Shown: positions 7,304 to 15,558 of the stretch, piece after piece
How positions within the stretch are numbered: the stretch's first letter is position 1
Layout of the letters: every line of letters starts with the position of its first letter
Assembly: GCA_023261545.1 (NCBI GenBank)
Contig: JAHFOS010000033.1
Location: forward strand, 1-33,255
Length of the DNA stretch: 33,255 nt
Reading direction: 5' to 3'
Source: a bacterium
GTDB lineage: Bacteria; Planctomycetota; JADGBV01
The notes under the pieces: model-generated
Told to the model about the DNA's origin: nothing
The model's input: only the letters and a program-made list of their open reading frames with translations
The model's database searches: none
Translations under genes and position numbers: made by a program

Positions 7304-9067
7304 ATGCCGGCCATGCGTTTCCGTCGTTTCCTCGGCCCCGTGCTCGCCACCGCCCTGCTGTTGCGCGGCCTCGCGGCGTTGAGCCCTCTGCAGCAGGAGG
7401 TCGCCCTCGGGCTCGTGCTCGCGGCCCAGGTGGAAAATGAAAACAAGGTGGTGGAGGATCACCCGGCCTGGCCGACCCTCATGCGCGCCGCCAGCCGCGT
7501 GCTGATGGTGCTTCCGGTGACCGACAGGATCTACACGGTCCAGGTGATCCGCGCGCCAGTCGCCAATGCCTTCGCGCTGCCGGGAGGCTTCGTCTTCGTC
7601 ACCGACAAGCTCCTGGACCTGAAGCTCAGCGAGGAAGAGATGGCCTTCCTCATCGGCCATGAGACCACCCACATCCGCTACGACCACTTCGCGCGCATCC
7701 AGCACGAGCAGGGCAAGGTCGGATTCCTCACGACGCTGACGGCGCTGAGCTCGCTGCTGCTGCTCAGGAACCAGGTGGCGGCGGATCGCAACCGCGACGA
7801 TACCCGCGGCGACTGGAACCGCCCCGGGGCGCCCGAAGTGACGGGCGCGGACGGCGCCTCGGCCCCCCCGGCGCTAGCGCCCATCCTGGCCGGAAATATT
7901 TTCGGCACCCTTTACCTGCTGCACTCCCAGCGCGATCTGGAACTCGAGGCCGATCTCCACGGCGCGCGCGCGGCCCTGGCGGCGGGGTATCCCCTCAAGG
8001 GCGGCATGGGTCTGCTCGACAAGCTTTTTACCACCAACTACCGCGACGTCCGCAGCGAGTCCTGGCAGACCCACCCGCTGACGCAGGCGCGCCACGACCA
8101 GCTCAACGCGCTGCTGGCCGATGAAAAGCCGGGCCGCGCGAAATCGGAGGAAGCCGTGGATCTCTTCCGCGAGGAACACTGCGGGCATATCCTCAAGCTT
8201 TACGAGGAAATCCCCTCCTGGCCACGGCCACTTTTTTCACCGCTGCGCGGCGAAGACCCGGGCAAGCTGCGCCGCCTGCTGCTGGGTCGCGCCCGGCGCT
8301 TCGCGGACGGCGATGCCATGAAGGGCCGCGTGCTGCGCCTGGAGCTCACCAACCATCTCCTTCCCGAGGCGGAAAAAAGCCCTTTCCTGGTCGCCGACTA
8401 TGGCGAGTTGGCCGCGAAATTCACGGAGCTCAAAAAACTCGGCGAACCCACCGACGACCATCAGGAGAAGGAGGTGCGCGCGAAGGCCCGCGCCAGCCTC
8501 GAAGAGCATCTCCAAAGCATCCAGCGCGCGTCACCCGGGCTGGAACTCTACCGCTACCTGGCGCGCAACTACCCGGAGCATGAACAGGCTGGAGAGTGGC
8601 GCCTCCAGGCCTGGATCAAGAACCCCGACGAGGACGCGAAGCTGGCGGACGCCCCCGCCCTGCTGGACGTCCAGGGCGCCCGGGTCCGGGAAGACCTGAC
8701 TAAGCTCGCGGACACCACCAAGGACCCGCTGAATTATCGGCGCGCGGTCCAAATCCTCAACCGCGAAGTTGACGCCACGCGGCTGGAAAAGCTCGTGACG
8801 GCCTGCGAAAAACTGGAGCGGCTTTGCACCTATCAGCACGAATTCCCGGCGGACGCGCATTTGTCCCTGGTGCTGAAACGGCGCCAGAAACTCGCCGAGC
8901 GCAAGATCCAGGAGGGCCGCATGGCGAAAATAGCGGGGCGTCCCGACAAGGCCGTGGAGGCTTTCCACGAGGTGGTGTTCTACGATCAAGGCTCCGCCGA
9001 GTCCGAGGAAGCGAGCGATCTCATCTTTCGCCTCAACACCCTGAAGCCGCGGCGCGAGCCGCAGTGA
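7304..9067 (+). CDS. M48 family metallopeptidase with C-terminal helical-repeat region
   Basis: IGHETTHIRYDH gives the HExxH zinc motif; downstream LELEADLHGARAALAAGY supplies the third ligand region; hydrophobic N-terminus. Confidence 0.88.
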   Translation: MPAMRFRRFLGPVLATALLLRGLAALSPLQQEVALGLVLAAQVENENKVVEDHPAWPTLMRAASRVLMVLPVTDRIYTVQVIRAPVANAFALPGGFVFVTDKLLDLKLSEEEMAFLIGHETTHIRYDHFARIQHEQGKVGFLTTLTALSSLLLLRNQVAADRNRDDTRGDWNRPGAPEVTGADGASAPPALAPILAGNIFGTLYLLHSQRDLELEADLHGARAALAAGYPLKGGMGLLDKLFTTNYRDVRSESWQTHPLTQARHDQLNALLADEKPGRAKSEEAVDLFREEHCGHILKLYEEIPSWPRPLFSPLRGEDPGKLRRLLLGRARRFADGDAMKGRVLRLELTNHLLPEAEKSPFLVADYGELAAKFTELKKLGEPTDDHQEKEVRAKARASLEEHLQSIQRASPGLELYRYLARNYPEHEQAGEWRLQAWIKNPDEDAKLADAPALLDVQGARVREDLTKLADTTKDPLNYRRAVQILNREVDATRLEKLVTACEKLERLCTYQHEFPADAHLSLVLKRRQKLAERKIQEGRMAKIAGRPDKAVEAFHEVVFYDQGSAESEEASDLIFRLNTLKPRREPQ

Positions 9068-10686
9068 TCCTGAAAACGGCAGTGCTGCTATTGGGTGTTG
9101 TCGGAGCCGTGGGGTGTCGGCCATGGGAGCAGGCGCACCGTACGCAGCAGCGCCAGTCCGAGGAGGAGACGCTCCGCTCGGTGCGCCAGAGCCAATCCGC
9201 GGAGCAGGCGCGTCTGCAAAGCGAGGCGGCGCGGCGGCCGGCGGAGCAAAGTCGGCGCGTGGAGGCATTATTGGCGGAGGGCGAGGCCCTGCGCGCGGGA
9301 GGGAGGCTGGACATGGACGGCAAATCCAGCGAGGACACCTCTGATAACAATTTCAACGTAGAAGGCAAGCCACCCGTTTCCAGGGTGACGGGGCCCACCG
9401 AGGCCAAATCGCCGGTCTTTGATGTCACCTACAACGTACGCGACACTGGAGGTGCCGGAGTGAAGAAAGTCACCCTGTATTACCAAATGGGCGACAACAA
9501 GCAATGGCACATTTATGGTGACGATGAGGATCGAACCTCGCCCATACGTTTCCAGGCCCCAAAGGGCGGAAAGTACGGTTTTAAGATCGTCTCCGAGGAC
9601 CGCGTCGGCAATCATGAACCCGTGCCCGGCAATGATACGCGCCCTGATGTGTTGTGCCTGATGGACGCCAAGGCCCCCGTGGTTCAGTTCACGAACTTCA
9701 AGGGGAAAATGGAGCCCGTCATGGGTGGCCGCATGTACAGCATCCAGTGGCAGGCCACGGATGATAACATGGCCGAACACCCCATCCTTCTGGAAGTCAC
9801 TTTGGACGGCGGCGCCACCTGGGAAGTCATTACTGCCTATTACAAAAACAGCGGCGAATACCCCTGGATAGTGCCCGACAAAGGCGACTTCAATAACGTC
9901 AGGCTGCGCATTTCCGCCTTCGATGTTCTGGGGAATAAGGGCGTGGATATGTCCGACCCCTTCTTCCTCGACAGCATGGTGCCTGATTCCGCGGACCCAA
10001 TGGTCCCCTGGGACGAGAAGCAGCCTGAGCCGGAACTCGCCGCTCCCCCATTGAGCAGTCCTGAGGATTTCGCCATGCGCATCACGGTGGCCGTAGACGA
10101 GCACGAATTCGTTCTGGCGCAAAGCCTGATCGACAGAGCCATGCAGAAGTGGCCCGCGAGCGCCGATATTCATCACCTCCAGGGACGCCTGCACTTAAAG
10201 ACCAATAATTACGACGAAGCCGTCAAGTCCTATAAAGAAGCTGTAAAAATAAAGTCCGATCACCAGGATTCGCACCTTGGCATGGGCGTGGCTTACCTCA
10301 TGCTAGGCAATGGTGCCGTAACCGCGAAAGCCGAGGACAAGGCTGTGGCCTATTTCCGAAAGGCCGCCCTCGAGCTTGAAGAGGCCGCCAAGATCCCGCC
10401 CGACACCTGGGAGGAGCTTTTCGATCTGGGTTATATTTACGCGCGTCTCGGCAACTACGACCAGGCACTGACCTATTTAAACATGGCCTTGAAACTAGAC
10501 CCCACCAACGGCGATACGCTATGGTATATCGGCCAAGTGCATGAAAAACAACACGATTTTCAAAAGGCCATCGCGAGCTACGAGAAGGCCGCGGTGGCGT
10601 ATCCCTCAGGAACCGTCGAGCGTGAATTAGCCGAAGACCGCGTGCGGAAAATCAAATCCCGCATACAGGAAGATGGCGGCCATTAA
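9064..10686 (+). CDS. Lipoprotein with Ig-like/beta-sandwich domain and C-terminal TPR repeats
   Basis: GTG start overlapping the M48 stop by 4 bp (GTGA); lipoprotein signal VILKTAVLLLGVVGAVGC; VTYNVRDTGGAGVKKVTLYY...FKIVSEDRVGN; TPR-like NNYDEAVKSYKEAVKI and GNYDQALTYLNMALKLDPTNGDTLWYIG. The listed ORF start at 8824 lies inside the M48 gene. Confidence 0.82.
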   Translation: MILKTAVLLLGVVGAVGCRPWEQAHRTQQRQSEEETLRSVRQSQSAEQARLQSEAARRPAEQSRRVEALLAEGEALRAGGRLDMDGKSSEDTSDNNFNVEGKPPVSRVTGPTEAKSPVFDVTYNVRDTGGAGVKKVTLYYQMGDNKQWHIYGDDEDRTSPIRFQAPKGGKYGFKIVSEDRVGNHEPVPGNDTRPDVLCLMDAKAPVVQFTNFKGKMEPVMGGRMYSIQWQATDDNMAEHPILLEVTLDGGATWEVITAYYKNSGEYPWIVPDKGDFNNVRLRISAFDVLGNKGVDMSDPFFLDSMVPDSADPMVPWDEKQPEPELAAPPLSSPEDFAMRITVAVDEHEFVLAQSLIDRAMQKWPASADIHHLQGRLHLKTNNYDEAVKSYKEAVKIKSDHQDSHLGMGVAYLMLGNGAVTAKAEDKAVAYFRKAALELEEAAKIPPDTWEELFDLGYIYARLGNYDQALTYLNMALKLDPTNGDTLWYIGQVHEKQHDFQKAIASYEKAAVAYPSGTVERELAEDRVRKIKSRIQEDGGH

Positions 10687-10717
10687 AAATAAGCGTAACT
10701 ACTCAGGCCTCTTCGAT

Positions 10718-10753
10718 CCTCCCTCTCCCTTCGGGAGAGGGTCGGGGTGAGGC
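10718..10753. repeat. REP-like palindromic repeat, copy 1 (CCCTCTCCCnnnGGGAGAGGGnCGGGGTGAGG)
   Basis: 9-bp perfect stem CCCTCTCCC/GGGAGAGGG followed by TCGGGGTGAGGCG; same element at 25636-25675. Confidence 0.85.
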
Positions 10754-10760
10754 GTTTCCG

Positions 10761-11102
10761 CTACTCCGCTGCACCGCTATGGAAGCGAAATTCCTTGTCC
10801 GGAGTCAGAATCGCCTGACGCTCGATTTCGGCAATGAAGCACACGCGCTCGTCTATGGGTTCGTCGGCATACTGCCGGGCCATGTTCAGATAGTCCTGGT
10901 AATGTCGCGATTCCGATGCGAGCAGCGAAACGTAGAAGCTGTTCAACTCTTGATCAAGATAAGGCGCCAGCCGGAAGAAGCGCTCACAGGAACGAGCTTC
11001 GATATAGGCACCGACGATCAAAGTATCTACCAACCGCCTCGGCTCGATGGTCATAACCTCGAAGATTCTGGAAGCATTTTCCCAGCGCGGCTGCGTCGCC
11101 AC
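10761..11102 (-). pseudogene. miaE: N-terminally truncated tRNA-(ms2io6A)-hydroxylase (MiaE-like), C-terminal half only
   Basis: EPRRLVDTLIVGAYIEARSCERFFRLAPYLDQELNSFYVSLLASESRHYQDYLNMA matches the MiaE C-terminal di-iron half. The N-terminal half is not seen upstream. Confidence 0.75.
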
Positions 11103-11251
11103 CCTGCATGTTCAGAGTCCGGAAGAAAGCCAAGCTCTTATCGGAGAAGGCGGTGCGGAGGGTTTGCTGGGGGAGGGTGATTTGCTGCTGCGCCGACCTT
11201 TCGAGCCGCCGACCCGCGTTCAGGCGCCGGCAACTCCCACGGGCGAAACCG

Positions 11252-11269
11252 TTGAGAAGTCATTCTCAA
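11252..11269. promoter_or_regulatory. 18-bp perfect palindrome, Fur-box-like candidate operator
   Basis: TTGAGAA-GTCA-TTCTCAA; resembles the TGAGAAT...ATTCTCA core of Fur-family sites. Confidence 0.35.
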
Positions 11270-11339
11270 TCGCCATTGCTCGTGGCTGGCGAGCTCCGCC
11301 AGCGAGCTGGCCTACGGGGCATTAATCATCCTGCCCGCC

Positions 11340-11555
11340 ATGTGCGTGAAATGTCAATTCGAGTGGTGCCTGAGCGCATATCTCAGACGAGGGAAGCGGC
11401 CTTGTGTTGTCAGGCAGGACGGCTACATCCTCCTCGGCGACAGGGAGATCTGCGCCGTCTTTATAAACCCGCTCCCAGAAAAATGCCTACTATGCACGGA
11501 GGACCAGCGCCATTGGCCCAAGAGGATTAATTTCAAGTTCACGCGCAAGGATTGA
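11340..11555 (+). CDS. Small Cys-rich hypothetical protein
   Basis: 71 aa ORF with MCVKCQFEWC and KCLLC motifs; no confident homology. Confidence 0.3.
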   Translation: MCVKCQFEWCLSAYLRRGKRPCVVRQDGYILLGDREICAVFINPLPEKCLLCTEDQRHWPKRINFKFTRKD

Positions 11556-11673
11556 TTCCTTATGCGCGGAGGCCATGCGATTGGCTGGTGTCGCGGATGA
11601 GCACAGCACCTAAGGCCGCCGCGCTTCCCTCACGCCATCAGGGTGGGAAACCGCCACGCCCCATCATTCCGCA

Positions 11674-11874
11674 ATGAGCGCCGTGGATTCAAAGGCACCC
11701 CCCGCCTTTCTCGATTTCGAGGCCTCAAGCCTCGGGCCACGCTCCTACCCCATCGAAGTCGCATGGACCATCCCGGGCGGCCACATCCGCGAGTTCCTGA
11801 TCTCACCTCGGGGCGTGCCGGGTGTCGAAAATCCTTGCCAAGACGCGCTGGATTTGAGTCATAAGAGACTATAA
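11674..11874 (+). pseudogene. N-terminal fragment of a DEDD-type 3'-5' exonuclease
   Basis: PPAFLDFEASSLGPRSYPIEVAWTIPGGHIREFLISPRG matches the Exo I motif (DxE) region. The ORF stops after 66 aa without the later motifs. Confidence 0.6.
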
Positions 11875-12104
11875 ACGTGCCGAGAAATTTTTATGATCCC
11901 ACGGTGCCCCCGCGCCAGAAATGGCAACCATGATGAGAAACGTAGGGATGAACCTGTCCGTGATGGCGGGTCCGATCCTTTCAGGCGCACTTCCCGCAAA
12001 AAAGCCGGGACCGGTCACGATTTCTGGAGACGTGGAGGCGCCCTCGGTGTGTTTGATCCGTTTGCGGGCGAAATAAAGATAGCCCGCAAGGCCGGCCACA
12101 GCTC

Positions 12105-13055
12105 ATGAAACCTCGCCGGATTTTCAGGATGCTGTTGGCGCGCCGGGAGGCCGGGGTCCTGTTGCCGCTGGTGTTCCTGTTCGTGACCGTCGGAAGCATC
12201 AACTCCGCTTTCTTCGGGGTGGACAACCTCATCAACATGTTGCGCGCCGCGTCCTTCACCTTCATCGCGGCCATCGGCACCACCATGGTGCTCATCGCGG
12301 CGGGGCTGGATTTGTCCGTTGGGTCGCTGGTCGCGCTGGGGAGCTACACCACGGCGCTCGCGCTCACCAGTTCCATTCCGGTGCCGCTCGCGGTGCTCAT
12401 CGGCATGCTCACCGGCGGAGCCGTGGGCATGGCGAGCGGCGGGATCATCGTGGCGTTCCGCATCCCGCCCTTCATCACGACGCTGGGCATGCTCTATATG
12501 GTGCGGGGCGTGGTGCTCATCGCGTCGAAGGGCGTGCCCATCTACCCGCTGCCGGACGCCTTCAATGCCATTGGCCAGAGCGCGCTTCAGGGTATTCCCT
12601 ATATCGTCATCATCGCGGCTGGGCTGGGTCTGGCGGCGGAATTCATGCTGCGCTGCACGATTTTTGGACGGGCGATCTACGCCGTGGGCGGCAACGAAGA
12701 AACGGCCCGGCTCTCGGGGATAGCCGTGGATAAAGTCAAAATTTCGATTTACGCGGTGGCGGGCTGCCTGGCGACCATCACCGGGCTTTTGCAAGCGTCC
12801 CGGTTGGGATCAGCGCAGCCGAGCATCGGAAACGGGTTCGAGCTTCAGGCCATCGCGGCCGCCATCATCGGCGGCACCAGCCTGTTCGGGGGCGCGGGCA
12901 CCATCCTCGGAACCCTGCTCGGGACCATCTTCATGACCGTGATGACCAGCGGCATGAGTTTCCTGCGCGTATCGGCCTACTGGCAGCAACTGGTCATCGG
13001 GGCCATCATCGTCGTATCCGTGGGGCTGGATCAGTTCCGCCGCAGGAGGCTGTAG
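12105..13055 (+). CDS. Sugar ABC transporter permease (RbsC/XylH family)
   Basis: IAAIGTTMVLIAAGLDLSVGSLVALGSY, RIPPFITTLGMLYMVRG, AVGGNEETARLSGI, AAAIIGGTSLFGGAGTILGTLLG. Confidence 0.93.
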   Translation: MKPRRIFRMLLARREAGVLLPLVFLFVTVGSINSAFFGVDNLINMLRAASFTFIAAIGTTMVLIAAGLDLSVGSLVALGSYTTALALTSSIPVPLAVLIGMLTGGAVGMASGGIIVAFRIPPFITTLGMLYMVRGVVLIASKGVPIYPLPDAFNAIGQSALQGIPYIVIIAAGLGLAAEFMLRCTIFGRAIYAVGGNEETARLSGIAVDKVKISIYAVAGCLATITGLLQASRLGSAQPSIGNGFELQAIAAAIIGGTSLFGGAGTILGTLLGTIFMTVMTSGMSFLRVSAYWQQLVIGAIIVVSVGLDQFRRRRL

Positions 13056-13060
13056 CGCTC

Positions 13061-14602
13061 ATGGCGGCAGCGGCGCTATTGGAGATGCGGGGCATCACCA
13101 AGCGTTTCTCCGGCGTGACGGTGCTGGAGGACGTGTCCGTGTCGCTCATGGAGGGAGAAATCCTGTCGCTGGTGGGGGAAAACGGGGCGGGGAAATCCAC
13201 GCTCATGCGTATCCTCAGCGGCAGCCACCCTTACGGAAGCTTCGACGGCGAGATCCGCGTCAGGAACGCGCCGCGGAGTTTCCATACTCCGAAGGATGCC
13301 CACGAGGTGGGGATCCGCATGATCTACCAGGAACTGAGCCTGCACCAAGACCTCTCCATCGCGGAAAATATATTCCTCGGAAGGCTGCAACAAAAAAAGA
13401 AATGGCTGGCCAACTGGTCGGGGATGCACGGCAGCACGGCTGGATTGCTGGAGCGCGTGGGGCTGAAGCAATCTCCGCAGACGGTGCTCAGAACCCTCAA
13501 TGCCGGCCAGCAGCAGTTGGTGGCCATCGCCAAGGCTTTGGCCCATGACCCCAGGATCCTGGTGCTGGACGAGCCCTCCGCGGCCCTCACCGAGGAGGAG
13601 ACCAACCGGCTGCTGGAGCTGCTCAAATCCCTCAAGGCGCACGGCATCTCCTGTATCTACATCTCGCACAAGCTCAAAGAGGTTTACAGCGTCTCGGATC
13701 GCATCACCGTGCTGCGGGACGGACGCGTCGTGGCCCAGCGCGAGGCGAGCTCCTATCCTTCGCAACAGCTCGTGGAAGACATGATCGGCCGCAAGATCGA
13801 GAACATGTACCCGAAATTGTCCGTTCCCATCGGCGCTGAAGTGCTGCGAGCTGAGCATTTCACGGTCCAACATCCCCAAGCCCACGCCAAGAACGTGGTG
13901 ACGGACGCGGGCTTCACGGTGCGCCGCGGCGAGATCCTGGGCATCGCCGGACTGGTCGGCTCCGGCCGCAGCGAATTCGTGAACGCCGTTTTCGGGGCCC
14001 AGGAGCACGACGGGCGTGGCAAGGTTTTCGTGGAGGGGCGCCCGGTGGACATCCGTGGGCCCCGGGACGCCATCCGCGCGGGCATCGGCCTCGTGACCGA
14101 GGACCGCAAGGCCAATGGATTCATCCGCACCCTCGACGTGGCCCAGAACGTGAGCCTGGCCAGCCTGCGCGCGGTTTCCAGCCACGCCGTCATCGTGAGA
14201 AGCAAGGAAGAGGCGCTGGCCCAGCGCTTCATGAGCAGCCTCAAAATCAAGGCGCCGGGGCTCCGGGCCGAGATCCTGGCCTTGAGCGGCGGCAACCAGC
14301 AGAAGGTGGTGCTCTCGAAGTGGCTGGCCACCCAGCTCAAGGTGCTTATTCTGGACGAACCCACACGCGGGGTTGACGTGGGCGCCAAGGTGGATATCTA
14401 CGGCTTGATGGCGGAGCTCGCGCGGCAGGGGGTGGGCATCGTGATGATCTCGTCCGAACTCCCCGAACTCCTGGCCATGTGTGATCGTTTCATAACGCTT
14501 GCGGAAGGTAGAATCGTGGACGAGTTCGCCAAAAGTGACGCCTCGGCCGGCAGGATCATGAGCGCCGCGACGGGCGTCCACAAAGAAAGGAAGACGGCAT
14601 GA
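13061..14602 (+). CDS. Sugar ABC transporter ATP-binding protein, two-domain (RbsA/XylG/MglA family)
   Basis: Walker A GENGAGKST, MIYQELSLHQDLSIAENIFLG, ILVLDEPSAALTEEE, second domain LSGGNQQKVVLSKWLA and ILDEPTRGVDVGAK. Confidence 0.95.
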   Translation: MAAAALLEMRGITKRFSGVTVLEDVSVSLMEGEILSLVGENGAGKSTLMRILSGSHPYGSFDGEIRVRNAPRSFHTPKDAHEVGIRMIYQELSLHQDLSIAENIFLGRLQQKKKWLANWSGMHGSTAGLLERVGLKQSPQTVLRTLNAGQQQLVAIAKALAHDPRILVLDEPSAALTEEETNRLLELLKSLKAHGISCIYISHKLKEVYSVSDRITVLRDGRVVAQREASSYPSQQLVEDMIGRKIENMYPKLSVPIGAEVLRAEHFTVQHPQAHAKNVVTDAGFTVRRGEILGIAGLVGSGRSEFVNAVFGAQEHDGRGKVFVEGRPVDIRGPRDAIRAGIGLVTEDRKANGFIRTLDVAQNVSLASLRAVSSHAVIVRSKEEALAQRFMSSLKIKAPGLRAEILALSGGNQQKVVLSKWLATQLKVLILDEPTRGVDVGAKVDIYGLMAELARQGVGIVMISSELPELLAMCDRFITLAEGRIVDEFAKSDASAGRIMSAATGVHKERKTA

Positions 14603-15558
14603 AAAAAATCCTTATCGCCATTTCCATAGGGCTGCTGGCCTGCTCCGCGGCTTTCTGCGCCCCGGACAAAGAGGCCAAGGAGCGCACCATCGTGTGGGTC
14701 AACCCGCTCACAGGACACCCGGTGTACCTGATGCAGGAGGAGGCCTTCGGCTGGGCGGCCAAGGACTACGGATTTAAGCCCATCTCCGTCGGTCCGTCGC
14801 AAATCGACGCCGAAAACATGGTCCGCGAGATCGAGAACGCGATAGCGCAGAAGGTGGACGGCATCATCACGGTGCCCTTCAACTGGAGCGCGTTCCAGAG
14901 CGTCTACGATCAGGCCAAAAAGGCGGGCATCCCCATCGTCAACACCGGCGCCGACACGCCCGCGGAATGGCGGCTGGCCTTCATCGGCACGGACAACAAG
15001 GCCTTCGGCAGGGACGCAGCCAGAATACTGATCGAGAAGAAGAAAGGCAAGGCGAACATCTGCATCATGATGAGCCAACTAGACATCCAGAACCAGGTGG
15101 AACAGAAACAGGCCTTCGAGGAGGCCCTCAAGGCGAGTCCCGACATGAAGGTCACCGTGGTGGAGGCGGACAAGGCGGACATGTCTCTGGCCGTGCAGAA
15201 GTTCGAGGAGGTGTTCAAGGCTTATCCGCAGATCGACACGGTGTGGATGCTGGAGGCGACCGGAGGAGTGGCCGCGGCCAAAGTGGCCGCGGAGATGGGC
15301 ATCGCGAATAGCATCACGATCCTGGCCATTGACGATGTGCAGCAAACCGTGGACGAGATCCGCAAGGGCCGCATCTGGGGCACCCTCGCGCAAAACTTTT
15401 ACCGCATGGGCTACGAAGCCGCGGGCTTCATCATGGCTCATTACGCGCACCAGGAGGTTCCGGCCAGCACCGACTCGAAGACCACGCTCGTGACCCAAGA
15501 GAACGTGGAATCCTACAAGAAAGAAATGATTGCCTCCGTTAAAAAGAAAAACCCGTGA
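14599..15558 (+). CDS. Sugar ABC transporter substrate-binding protein (RbsB-like, Peripla_BP_4)
   Basis: Signal peptide MKKILIAISIGLLACSAAFCA; EIENAIAQKVDGIITVPFNWSAFQSVYDQAKKAGIPIVNTGADTP; ATGA overlap with the ATPase gene. Confidence 0.92.
   Translation: MKKILIAISIGLLACSAAFCAPDKEAKERTIVWVNPLTGHPVYLMQEEAFGWAAKDYGFKPISVGPSQIDAENMVREIENAIAQKVDGIITVPFNWSAFQSVYDQAKKAGIPIVNTGADTPAEWRLAFIGTDNKAFGRDAARILIEKKKGKANICIMMSQLDIQNQVEQKQAFEEALKASPDMKVTVVEADKADMSLAVQKFEEVFKAYPQIDTVWMLEATGGVAAAKVAAEMGIANSITILAIDDVQQTVDEIRKGRIWGTLAQNFYRMGYEAAGFIMAHYAHQEVPASTDSKTTLVTQENVESYKKEMIASVKKKNP

Noticed and set aside
11893-12108. 71-aa plus ORF and 76-aa minus ORF just before the sugar permease
   Set aside because: No recognisable motif in either strand; likely noncoding remnant sequence.
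13076-14581. 501-aa minus-strand ORF opposite the sugar ATPase
   Set aside because: Shadow ORF with His/Asp/Gly-rich antisense composition; the plus strand encodes a canonical RbsA-like ATPase.
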